A DNA stretch of 11,181 nucleotides from Smittium culicis (GCA_001970855.1 LSSN01001173.1:1-11181), one strand, 5' to 3'. Shown: positions 1-8,504, counted from the stretch's first letter. The notes: generated by a model not told the origin, from the letters alone. Numbers and translations: made by a program.

Positions 1-14
1 CCCCCCCCCCCCCC
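1..14. repeat. Poly-C homopolymer at the window edge
   Basis: Fourteen consecutive C residues open the window, in otherwise very AT-rich DNA. No telomere-like repeat unit follows. The tract may be a contig-end or assembly artefact or a genuine homopolymer; the sequence alone cannot decide. Confidence 0.9.
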
Positions 15-415
15 AATAACTAAAAAAACGAAATATTCTAGGCCGAGAGTAAATTCATATGCAGCTTGTTTTTGATTTTTGCTGTCTAGCATCTAAAACC
101 GCTTTTACACATAAGACATAAAATACCTTTTTCTTTTAGCAACGTTTTTTTCTATTTTTGCTTTTATAATCTATATCTTGTTTAATCTTGAGTTTCTAAT
201 TTTTTTTTTTGACTAAAAGAAGGCTAAATAAACTAAATATTAAAACATAAAATTTAACGACCACTAGATGTATTATGATAATACTATATTTTTTTTTATG
301 GATAAAAATAGCGAAAACTTATAACCATAAAATAAAGATATTATCTTGTTAAATTTTCCATGATTCTATTAAAGGCATAAATATAAAAGAAAAGTAGGAA
401 TGTTAAGTATTTATA
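15..415. other. AT-rich intergenic / 3' flank of the E2 gene
   Basis: About 400 bases of AT-rich sequence with several T and A runs lie downstream of the E2-tail gene, which is transcribed leftwards. It should contain the 3' UTR of that gene. I see no coding region, no RNA gene and no convincing AATAAA signal on the minus strand. Confidence 0.6.
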
Positions 416-3016
416 TTACATCATGAGTTTTTTTTTCAGCAGCGACAGCTTTGAGCTTTTGCGGATTGGTGGTAGGCCAAGCGCTATTGCATCATCAAAC
501 TCTCGCGGGCAAGTACCAGGATTTTCAGCGGTTTTCTCCGCGGCGTTAATTTTGCGAGTGCCGCAAGATGTGCACACAAAAGATGATCCAATTTCTTGGA
601 AATCGCAGGTGTGATTTGGGTTTGAGGAGAAACCATTCGAGTTCTGCTTTGATAGTTTCCTAGTTATCGCGGCTTTTGAATTCTGAGGCTTTTCAAGCTT
701 ACGCTTGTTCTGCAGAAGATTTGAGGGTGAAGAGTCTTTTTGGTCAAATTGTTCCAATTTATGATTGTTTATATCATGATTATTATTTTTTTCCAAGTTA
801 ACGCTATTAATTTCGATGACTTTAAATTGATCAGGTTTTCCTAAATCTGAACCGTCAGGTTGATCAGAGTTCAGGTCAGACACTTTTTTGAGCTTAGAAC
901 TCGGTTTCTGAGGGTTTGATAGTGAATCATTAGCACAAATATTTATGATATCATCTGTTAAAGTTTCGTCTGGGTTTAATTTACCAGCCTTTAAATCACC
1001 GTCTTTTTGTAAAAGTTCTTCGCAGGCAATATTAGTACACAATTGAGAACTATTCTTGGTAGTATTACTATCATTCTGAACTGAATCAGGGTTTTTTGAA
1101 ATTTCTAATTCAAATGTCTCATTCGAAAATACACCATTATTGTTTGATGAGTATCCAGGATTGAGTTCACCTTCGGTAGATTCGCTACTCTCAAAGATTC
1201 TGATTGACCTTGGACTAACTTTACTTTTTTTATTACTCTTTTTTTTTGATGAAATTTCGGGGTATAGCGATTTGTTATATTTTGAATCTGCCATAATTTC
1301 TTCACCAGAATCATTACAAATTATCTTTGATAAATCTGATATATCTGAGGGATCTTTTTCCGCAGCAAAGCCTGCAATTAAACCTTTGTCATTAGATTTA
1401 AGAGATTTAGATTTAGATAATTTGAGGGAGGTAGATGAGACATTAAATAAAGAGGCTTTATTATCGCAGTTTGTTTCACTAATAGTATTTTCTTCATCGT
1501 TTAATTTCAACAAGTTGATATTTGGGTTTGAACTATTTAGCGATAAAGGGCTATTGAGGACAAAGTTATCAAGGCCATTAGATTCAGGGGTTTCTGGAAC
1601 ATCTATGCTTACTGCAGTGCCTGTGGAGGAATAACTATTTAAAATGCTTGATTCAGTGCAGTTAGATGTATTGTTCTTAATGGTTTTAGGTAGGGTTGAA
1701 GATGTATGAGATTTGCTTTTGCTTGTTAACTTTTTTTTATCGTCATCAGGGTTTGCTTCAGGCTGACAGTTAGGTATCGTTGGGTTTTTAATAACACGGC
1801 GGATTCCCAAAGTTTTAGGAGATTTAATAGCTTGAGCAAGATTTGCACTTTGTGAGGATTTATTTGAATTTACAATTTCATTCGTTATTTTATTAATCGT
1901 TTCATTATTATTTTTAGAAGATTTATCTAGTTTAGACTTTCTAGTTGATAAAACTAATTTCTTGGATTTATTTACAATTTTAGTATTCAGGATATCTTTA
2001 ATAGACTTTTCTTTTTGAGAAGAAGACGGACTGCTGGTTTTGTCCTAGTAATTATGAGAGATTATATAGCTATCAAGTTAAATATGTAAACTAGGCTAAA
2101 AATTATTGGACTAACTTTTATAGTTGGTTCTTGATTTTCAATCGCAAATTTTCGAGTAAAATCTTTTGCCTTTTTAATAAACGAAGATTTATCTGTTTTA
2201 TACTCGTTTCCCTGAATATATTATAGCAAAATAGATATGGGATTGATGTTATAGAATATATTATTCAAATAATTTGTTGAATAGTTATCTATTATAGGCT
2301 TACAATGTCGTCTACTAGGGAATCTTCGGGATTCGGGTCACCAATTAGGACCATTATTGCCATAAGAATACTTATTATATTTTCGCTAGGCGACCAATTT
2401 CCCTGTTATTAGAATGATGCGAAATAACTTTTAAAATAACCATTTCAAACCAAAGGTTATGAACAAAAAAAAAAAAACAACAAAAAAAATGATAAAGTGA
2501 GAGTGGTAAACTATTACTTCTCCTGTTGCCTTTAATAAATTTAAACATATTCTTCCACTGTCGTCTATGTTTGGATGATAAATTCTGGTTCTGAACCTCA
2601 TGTTTGGAGGCGCGAAAGGGTATCTGACCAGTTTATAAGTATAAGAAATGAAGTGAAGTGAAGAATTTAGAGTTAAGGATTTTAAATTTAATCTTAATTT
2701 AAATTTGATACTCTTTTGGAATCTGTATGTCTATAATAAAATTTCCATTTTCGTATGGGGATCCTGGGGGACCTTTAATGTCTAATAGGGATTTGTAATA
2801 TCATGAATAAATTTTTGCAAAACTTTTTAAAGAATATTAATTTGTAGATTCGACTCTAAACAGATTAGAAACTGAACTTTAATTTGTATGTAAAAGCATC
2901 TTACGTCCTTCATACTGATCGATTGCATCGCCAGAAGGGAAGCATTGTATTTCTGGAGGTAAATTTTTGAACTTTTTTTGCTCTTCTTTTAATCTATTAA
3001 TAAAAACTAAACTCAT
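416..3016 (-). CDS. UBE2T-type ubiquitin-conjugating enzyme with giant C-terminal tail
   Basis: Six exons on the minus strand: 3016-2905, 2781-2712, 2623-2518, 2402-2304, 2211-2116 and 2044-416. They give about 703 residues, and every junction is GT...AG and keeps frame. The ATG at 3016 has an in-frame TGA upstream. Residues 1-161 form a complete E2 fold: the start resembles UBE2T (RLK, then an IQC motif), then [10 protein letters not shown] (41-50), YPFAPP (62-67), HPN (77-79), catalytic Cys87 in GRICLNLL, a short loop insert before WSP (99-101), DPNPEDSL (118-125) and a closing helix. UBE2T charges ubiquitin for FANCL, which monoubiquitinates FANCD2/FANCI in DNA crosslink repair in the nucleus. 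The loop insert and IQC motif favour UBE2T over UBC13. Residues 162-703, encoded by one exon, are Ser/Asn/Lys/Asp-rich and probably disordered, with a basic patch KKKSNKKSK (about 428-436) that could be a nuclear signal and a terminal Cys/His cluster (639-673). Human UBE2T has only 197 residues, so the tail is exceptional. E2 identity is certain; UBE2T orthology is likely. Confidence 0.88.
509..613 (-). other. Putative zinc-binding Cys/His cluster at the E2 C-terminus
   Basis: Within the last 65 residues of the E2-tail protein the metal-ligand-like residues are His639, Cys641, Cys652, Cys655 and Cys673. The spacing is HxC, x10, CxxCG, x17, C. A basic stretch of Lys and Leu ends the protein. 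The CxxCG knuckle is typical of small zinc ribbons, but I cannot match the spacing to a named family. It is clearly more ordered-looking than the preceding low-complexity tail, so it may be a separate folded module. Confidence 0.5.
614..2044 (-). other. Low-complexity, probably disordered linker of the E2-tail protein
   Basis: About 477 codons without an intron, dominated by Ser, Asn, Lys, Asp and Leu, join the E2 domain to the Cys/His cluster. The frame stays open throughout, which argues that it is coding and not a UTR. Visible elements are basic patches (around 428-436 and in the last quarter), many Ser-Pro/Thr-Pro-like sites, a VIEI stretch (about 570-573) fitting a SUMO-interaction core, and loosely similar IICNDSGEE / IINICANDS segments. 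No globular domain is recognised. Confidence 0.7.
2045..2904 (-). other. Five spliceosomal introns of the E2-tail gene
   Basis: Introns are 2904-2782 (GTAAGA...TAG), 2711-2624 (GTATCA...CAG), 2517-2403 (GTAATA...CAG), 2303-2212 (GTAAGC...CAG) and 2115-2045 (GTTAGT...TAG), with lengths of 123, 88, 115, 92 and 71 nt. They were placed where the reading frame leaves the E2 fold and re-enters it at conserved residues; for example intron 2 splits the Glu codon of KEYPF, and intron 3 falls just before the residues GNWSP. Introns 3, 4 and 5 are phase 0. All are in the E2 part; the tail has none. The span given also includes the exons between them. Confidence 0.82.
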
Positions 3017-3353
3017 TTCACAACCCCTGAATAGTAAACAGATAGAATATCATTAGAAGCGCTTCTTTTAAAAAGGAATCCATAAAGAGAGCTATAATTG
3101 CTAAAAAAAAATGGCCGCAGCATCTAAATAAAAAAATTACAAATAGCTACAATTAATTGACTAAAGTGTTGATACAACAAATGCTACTTGTTATTGGATG
3201 ATTTCTATAAATATTAAGCTAGTAAAAAAAAAAGCAAAAAGAGACATGAAATGTGAGAATTTAGTGGCCAAAATACACTAGAGCTAATAGAGAGAGAGCT
3301 TCATGAGTGGCTACTTGCGGATAGCGCAGAGTTAAAAGAAGGCAGTATGCAAA
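3017..3353 (-). promoter_or_regulatory. Intergenic spacer between METTL5 and the E2 gene
   Basis: The 337 nt between the METTL5 stop and the E2-tail start codon must hold the METTL5 3' end and the promoter and leader of the E2-tail gene, because both are transcribed leftwards. It is AT-rich with A-runs and a short GA-rich stretch near 3290-3300. No clear TATA box, polyadenylation signal or conserved motif could be assigned. Confidence 0.45.
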
Positions 3354-4458
3354 TCAGCTATTGAGGGGGAAGAGCCTAATCAAATCAACCATGATGTCAA
3401 CTGAAGCTTTTTTATGGAACTTGTACATATTAGGAATATCGAACTATTTGCAATATGCAGTAAAAAGATGAATTGTAGTAAAAAAAAAAAGTGATACAAT
3501 TGTAAAATCATAAAATTAAAGAGGGAGCAATTATAGCTATAAAATAAGAACTTTGATTTCGAGCTAGAATTCAATGTTAGAAATTTGTTAGTATTAAGAT
3601 AAGCAATTCAAGGTACCTTTAATTGCGCAATAACTTCAAACGAATACTTCCATTTTTCAGCACATTTTGAGATATAGTTTCTAGTAGAAGACTTGTGGAA
3701 GGAGTAGATTGCACCCTTCGATAGCTCAATTCCTGTTTCTAGGAATACCATATCAATACCTTTATTTCCAGGCTTGGTGCCAAACGGGGGATTCATAACA
3801 ACCGTGTCAAATTTTTTTCGAGACCTATTAATTAGCGAGCTGTTTATTTGGCAATCTTTCGGGTTTTGAACTTTTTTCGAAACTTTGATTTTTTCAGACA
3901 AGTTTGCCATTACTATATCTGATCTTTCAGTCAATTCCATATTTTCCAAATTCTCTTGTGATATTTTTATCGCATCTTCGTCGATATCGAATCCAACTGC
4001 AAATCTGAATAATGATAGTAGCGATATTTATGTCATTTAATTGGTATTTTTACTCACGGTAATGAAAATATATATTAATTACATACTCTGCGCCCATAAG
4101 CAAGCTTGCGATACTATTTTAAAGCAACAAAGTATAAGTTTATTTAAAATGATGGATTGGTAATTGAATGGTTCCTAAAAATACCAGTAAGCTTACGTTA
4201 ACATTCCGCAGCCACAGCCCAAATCAGCAACCAATTTCCCTTCGATGTCATTATACTGGCTCTCTGCTGTATAGATCACCCTTGAAGCGAGATGGGGTGT
4301 TGTAGGATATTGCTCAAATTCGATCTTTGGCTGGTCTAAATATTAATGTGTATATGCAATTTAGTCTAATGAATTTTGTTTTATCTGGGGTCAGGGTCAG
4401 AATATTTACCAAACTTATTCACTTCTTGTAAATAGCTCTCGAGTTGCTTGAGTTTCAT
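3354..4458 (-). CDS. METTL5: METTL5-type 18S rRNA N6-adenosine methyltransferase
   Basis: Five exons on the minus strand: 4458-4410, 4335-4197, 4113-4087, 4004-3617 and 3443-3354, encoding 230 residues (human METTL5 has 209). An in-frame TGA precedes the ATG. Residues align along the whole family: LKQLESYLQ at the start, EQYPTTPH (24-31), the SAM-binding DLGCGCGML (54-62), the acidic GFDIDEDA (76-83), the catalytic N6-adenine motif NPPFGT (143-148), NKGIDM, HKSSTR, and the C-terminal YKFHKKASVDI with VDLIRL. The known family role is m6A on a conserved adenosine of 18S rRNA decoding-region helix 44, with TRMT112 as stabilising partner. Between the acidic motif and NPPF there is an insertion of roughly 14 residues relative to human. 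Exon 3 is only 27 nt, but its removal would delete strand residues before the GFDID motif. The gene is intact in every motif and presumably functional. It lies directly upstream of the E2-tail gene in the same orientation. Confidence 0.93.
3444..4409 (-). other. Four spliceosomal introns of METTL5
   Basis: Introns are 4409-4336 (GTAAAT...TAG, 74 nt), 4196-4114 (GTAAGC...TAG, 83 nt), 4086-4005 (GTATGT...CAG, 82 nt) and 3616-3444 (GTACCT...TAG, 173 nt). All preserve frame and restore conserved METTL5 residues on both sides. Intron 4 holds a perfect TACTAAC (3593-3587) followed by a nearer potential acceptor at 3564, yet the conserved C-terminus is reached only with the distal acceptor. The span given also includes exons 2-4. 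Confidence 0.85.
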
Positions 4459-5658
4459 TATTGCTGGCCTTATGAATCACGATGTTTTTTTATTTCTTAT
4501 ATTTAAGCTATTTAGATTTTAACTATTTTCATTGTTATTATAAGGGTCAAAAGGTTTCAATAAAAATATCAAATAGATCAAAAAAAAAAATTATCCAATC
4601 GCTTTAAGCCATTATTTTCCTATGATAAGCCAATAAAATATGAATGACTTTGAATGAAGGAGACGTTTTATAGCCATTGAAATTGCACTGTATAAAATTG
4701 AACTTTTCAAAAAAAAAAAAAAAAGATAAAGGTTAAATTGTGCTATAAAACTAGTAAATAGAAATACAATTTCAATTCTGACAATATTATAAACATTTTT
4801 ATTAATTTTAGATCGTTAGTAATAGGAATTAAAAATATATCTAATTTTTCAGAATCTGGCATAAGGTAACTATACTTTCGAAAATATTAAGTGGTGTAAG
4901 TGTGAGCATGCTTTATGATTAGAGTATGATTAGATGCTATATAAAAGATAAAATAGATCAATCTCATGGTATTATTTTATAGATTGAAAGTTGCATTTAG
5001 AGGACCGGTTTATTATTTAGTTTATTGTTTAAAAAGGAAATAAAAAATATGAAAATTTGCTTAAACTGCGGAAGTAATTGTGTGTATAATAAGGAATAGG
5101 TGTATGCTATTTTTAAATGATTAAATCTATTTACAAGATGGGAAAAGTTATAAATACGATCACATTGTTAGCTCATGTATTAGTAAATGGATGCAATTTT
5201 TGTAACGGCTAGAGAAAAATGTGTCAAACGAGCTATTTATTACACAACATAAATAGCTTTTTTGCCTTAACTAGAGTTTTTTGTGTAGAATGTGAATTGA
5301 AGTGGCAAATAGCTGATACAATTGAATTGGTCATTAAATACTGTGAAAGAAATTTGATTTATTAGATTAGAGAAGAAATGAAACGAACTAAAAGGATTGG
5401 CGAAAATAAATATTGTTTTTTTATGACCTAGCCAGTATCATGCGTTAGTTTTTGTTGGGCTGCTTGCTTATTAAAGATACTCGCGCACAAAAGCTGAATG
5501 ATTTGTGCAATGTGGGTGATAAGGTTGACTTTACTTAGTCCACTGCTATAATTATTTATGATTATGCATGATTAATTCGATGAACGAAACTCGTCCTTTT
5601 AAATTTTTCGTACAATATAAAACTTTTTTTTTTAAATCTTATTACAAAGTATCATCCA
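4459..5658. other. Gene-free AT-rich region upstream of METTL5
   Basis: About 1.2 kb with stops in all frames. The part next to 4458 must contain the METTL5 promoter, but no distinct element stands out. Two very short cysteine-containing frames occur on the plus strand (5049-5099 with CLNCGSNC, and 5219-5365 with CVEC). They are too short and isolated to call genes and could be worn transposon fragments. No tRNA-like fold or known small RNA was recognised. Confidence 0.6.
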
Positions 5659-6201
5659 ATGGATTATGATATACAACCAATAGTTTTGCCTAATTATAAT
5701 AAGCAAAAAGGATTTTCAAGAAAAATGGTTCCATCTCTACTAAGAATATCCAATATATTTAATAACAACAAAAAATTAAAGCTTTTGATAGTAGAAAATT
5801 TTTTTCAGAAAAACATTTTTTTGAGATATTAGTAATATATTAGATAAGCTCGCTGATGTTATAATTGATTTAGTTAATTTTCAGCAGTTAAATAGTTAAT
5901 ATGATAATCAATGAAGAATCATAAATGAAATTAAAGGTTTAATAAAGAAAAACCAGTAAGTATGTATAATTCCTGAACATGAATGAGCTATTGGTGCGCT
6001 GAATTGAATTACGCTAAATCAAAGAAATATGCCAATGAAATAACGAGTATTTTAAAAAATAATGAGAATTGATATGTTATTTTCTTAGATATTCATAGGA
6101 TTCAGCGGAAAGGTACAGCCATTTAGTTAGGACACAGCTAATAAGGTAAATCATTTTTTGTTATTGTTTATGTTATAGCAGTAGAACTTACTAAAGGGTG
6201 A
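5659..6201 (+). pseudogene. Decayed Tc1/mariner (IS630-type) transposase relic
   Basis: Several frames in order read like parts of one DDE transposase. The first (5659-5829) starts with ATG and runs into KLKLLIVENFFQKNIF. After a frame change at a T7 run, 5825-5896 gives DISNILDKLADVIIDLVNF, then RIINEIKGLIKK after stops; together this resembles the helix-turn-helix DNA-binding half. A second frame change leads to ELNYAKSKKYANEITSIL (about 5998-6051), a stop, then YVIFLDIHRIQRKGTAI (6073-6123) and LGHS (6127-6138). This matches the family pattern in which a hydrophobic strand ends in the first catalytic Asp (codon 6088-6090) before an Arg-rich loop and a Gly-His/Gln-Ser turn. At least two frameshifts and several stops make it non-functional. 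The C-terminal half with the other catalytic acids, and the terminal inverted repeats, were not found. The assignment rests on pattern recognition, so it is moderate. Confidence 0.45.
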
Positions 6202-6774
6202 CATTTAAACTAATCGATATGCTTTATTAAAATATTATTATAATGCCTATTTGCCTCATTACTAAAATTGACAATTTCATAATCTATTGATAAAGCTTTC
6301 TATTTTTAGTGCCATAAAATAATTATATAATTCTAGCTATTTTCAATGAAAATTGCTCTACCAATAAAACTGTGTAATGTATGTATAGCAATAGCCAATA
6401 TTAGACGAATAGTTTCTACAAATTTTGAGGATAATTTTAAGGAAATAGGAGAACACAAGATGGTTGGGGGGAAGGAAGAGATGGCATTGACTTTTCATCC
6501 ACCAAATAAATGCACAACGCACAAATTATTGGTGCCAACCACTTACAAATTATGCATCAAATAAGAAGCATATTTTGGGTGGGGGCTGGAAAGTCTGGGA
6601 AAATATTGTTTTTTATAACAGAGGTAAAAAAAAAAAGAGAGGAAGAGCAATAATTTTGGGCCAAACACAAGGCTAAAAAAGAGGAATGACCTTTTGAAGG
6701 AAACAAAAAAAGAGCAAATAAGCAAATAAATAATGAAGTGATCACTTATTTATTAACGCCTGTGCACAAGAACA
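6202..6774. other. Spacer without a supported gene
   Basis: About 570 bases of AT-rich DNA. A 72-codon plus-strand frame (6346-6561) begins with ATG but matches no family I know, has no supporting context and could be chance. A-runs near 6627 and a purine-rich stretch around 6590-6720 are present. This interval may contain the eroded 3' end of the transposase relic, but I cannot show it. Confidence 0.5.
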
Positions 6775-7590
6775 ATGGGTGATTACCCGAGCTGTGAGTG
6801 GGCGAACACTGGCAAGAACCTGGATGTGGTACTGAAACTGACAAATCATATTGACAGTGTCTATTTGAGTAGAATAGACAAATCAGATGCAAAGAGCCTT
6901 TTTCGATTGACACAAACTGAAAGCTTATTAAGCAGCTGCAAAAGTGATTTAGCCATAAGCTTTAGCAGGTGAGATGAGCCACCAACCTTAGCATCTGCGC
7001 TGTCCAATGCAAGAGCTTTAGACTCTACGCATGTGGTGCCTTTTTTGAGGAATTAAGGCCAAATACACTGGTGTGGCAAACTTGAAAATGTACATTTAGC
7101 CCTACATATGAAAGCTACGAATGAATCTTACATTCAGAGACAGCCCTGTATGGATTTTTGGTCGTAGCCGCCAATAGAGTGTGGTTAAACTTTTGAGAGC
7201 TAATTAAAGATACAGAAAGCGGCTCAGCACTTCAGGGCCAAATATAACAGCGTTTACTTGCAGGAGCGTGGACACAGAGCATGCGGAAACAGGTGGAGAT
7301 TACCTAAACTGTGGGAACTACCAACGAGTAGGCTATTAATCTGCAAATGGTTATTCAAGGTAAAGATTTCCACGAAGAAATGAATAGCGCTCAAGTTGCC
7401 CCTCAACAGATACTATAATTGTGGGCTTTTCAAAAGACATGCATTTTTTAGCCTTTCAGAGCTCGATAGTAATTGTGGGCTTTTTTAGATGCTAACTAGA
7501 TCGCCAATAAGCTGTCGATTTGATTCCTATTCTTGCCTGTACTTTCAAGAACGTGGTCAAGATATAGCTGCAATTTTTGAAATCAGAGCA
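6775..7590 (+). pseudogene. GC-richer decayed coding block, possibly a copia-like retroelement
   Basis: Composition jumps here: two sampled 60-base lines (6781-6840 and 7261-7320) are 53% and 52% G+C, against 22% at 5881-5940. One plus-strand frame stays largely open for about 800 bases, beginning with a 65-codon ATG frame (6775-6969), then broken by scattered stops. Near 7297-7365 it reads LPKLWELPTSR followed by CKWLFKVK, which resembles the start of the Ty1/copia reverse transcriptase, where a Trp-Glu-Leu precedes a CKWVFKVK-like strand. The later catalytic motifs are not visible. The same frame contains two repeated peptides, VYLQERG / LYFQERG and NCGLF twice. I infer an old mobile element or foreign gene in decay. 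The copia match is suggestive only, and the 65-codon opening frame is unrecognised. Confidence 0.3.
7416..7484 (+). repeat. Direct repeat of a 15-mer (TAATTGTGGGCTTTT)
   Basis: The 15-base word TAATTGTGGGCTTTT occurs at 7416-7430 and again at 7470-7484, exactly 54 bases (18 codons) apart. Both copies encode NCGLF in the same frame of the decayed block. This suggests an internal tandem duplication in what was once coding sequence. Confidence 0.7.
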
Positions 7591-8504
7591 TGAATGTTGA
7601 ATTTCTTTCTCACTGTCAAATCAGCGCTTATTTAAACACAATGATTCGCTTAGACAACTATTCGCCTAATCACTAAGTGTAGTTTAGCAAATATATTGTT
7701 CAAGCCATTAGACTTGCTTCTCTTTTTGGCCAAGCAGCTACTAGGCCTTTAAGTGATATGTAAATATCGCTTATATAAAAAACAAAAAAAGACTATCGCT
7801 GCATTTGTCATTCTCATAATGACAATAGGATTTTACTTAAAGCATTATAAATCTCCACACTTTAAAAAAAATAGTTAGTATCTTATCAGAATTAGTCATT
7901 CCCAAAATAAGATTCTTGATATCTTGTCACCAACTATCAGGCCTTAAAAAGCTCTTAAAATCTCGTCACAGAGTCGTTGTAATTTCCTAAGAATACAAAA
8001 CAATTCTTTCAACCTGCATTGCGCTTTTGTACTCACCATCCCGTCTATTTTGTTTAGGCCTGCCCCCATCTCGCCTGTTTGTTTGTTTTTTCATTTAAAA
8101 ATATATTTGATAAAAGCCTGCATTAATTCTTAACTATTCTCTTAAATCCCTACTTTCTCGCTATATAAAATTTTTTCTCCTCCTTTACTTCCGTACCTAC
8201 ATTATATTTTAACCTAGGCATTATTCCCTCTCACACTACCCTTAATATACTCATATACACCAAATAAATAATCAAAAAAGCTACCCACCTCAAATTATCG
8301 ATCTGGTCTTAAACTATCTTCGCATCTAATAAAGAATCACCTCCCTCAACACCATAATAATTTTCAATATTGATTTACTAATGTCTCACTGAATTAGTTA
8401 TCTTCTCTAATCTATAACCTCGATCCTACTAAGCTGATATTCTCTCTCTACATTAAACTACCTGATCTGATTCAACTATTTTACTGCATTATTTCGAATT
8501 TATA
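7591..8504 (+). promoter_or_regulatory. Pyrimidine-rich, G-poor upstream region of the membrane-protein gene
   Basis: The first half (to about 7980) is ordinary AT-rich spacer. From about 7980 to the start codon at 8505 the plus strand becomes strongly pyrimidine-rich; I count only 20 G in the 360 bases 8101-8460. Long CT tracts upstream of fungal genes are known promoter and leader features. A TATA-like TATATAAAA lies at 8162-8170, about 335 bases before the ATG, within the CT-rich stretch. Function as a promoter is inference from position and composition. Confidence 0.45.

Noticed and set aside
423..614. 63-codon plus-strand frame
   Set aside because: It is antisense to the last exon of the E2-tail gene, where the minus-strand frame is much longer and encodes the Cys/His cluster.
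1140..1634. 164-codon plus-strand frame
   Set aside because: It is antisense to the E2-tail exon. Its Ser/Leu/Asp/Phe-rich composition is what the complement of a Lys/Asn/Ser-rich coding strand gives.
2853..2877. Minus-strand GTCGAATC resembling a tRNA B box
   Set aside because: It lies inside intron 1 of the E2 gene, with no matching A box, acceptor stem or cloverleaf pairing.
3380..3574. 64-codon minus-strand hydrophobic frame
   Set aside because: It overlaps the last METTL5 intron and final exon in a different frame from the conserved C-terminus. Its Phe/Leu content comes from T-runs.
5049..5365. Two short cysteine-containing frames (CLNCGSNC; CVEC) suggesting a Merlin/ISXO2-type transposase zinc region
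   Set aside because: They are only 16 and 48 codons, in different contexts, and I could find no following catalytic motif. Chance or an unrecognisable relic is as likely.
6346..6564. 72-codon ATG frame
   Set aside because: No recognised motif, no splice-linked extension, no orthologue known to me, and a location inside a transposon-relic region.
6543..6745. Two overlapping minus-strand Phe/Leu-rich frames
   Set aside because: They are translations of purine-rich plus-strand DNA on the opposite strand, and overlap each other in different frames. No sign of a gene.
7300..7345. Zinc-knuckle-like LNCGNYQRVGY in another frame of the decayed block
   Set aside because: The first Cys is Tyr, the spacing to the His/Cys positions is wrong and a stop follows. 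It does not support a Gag CCHC motif.
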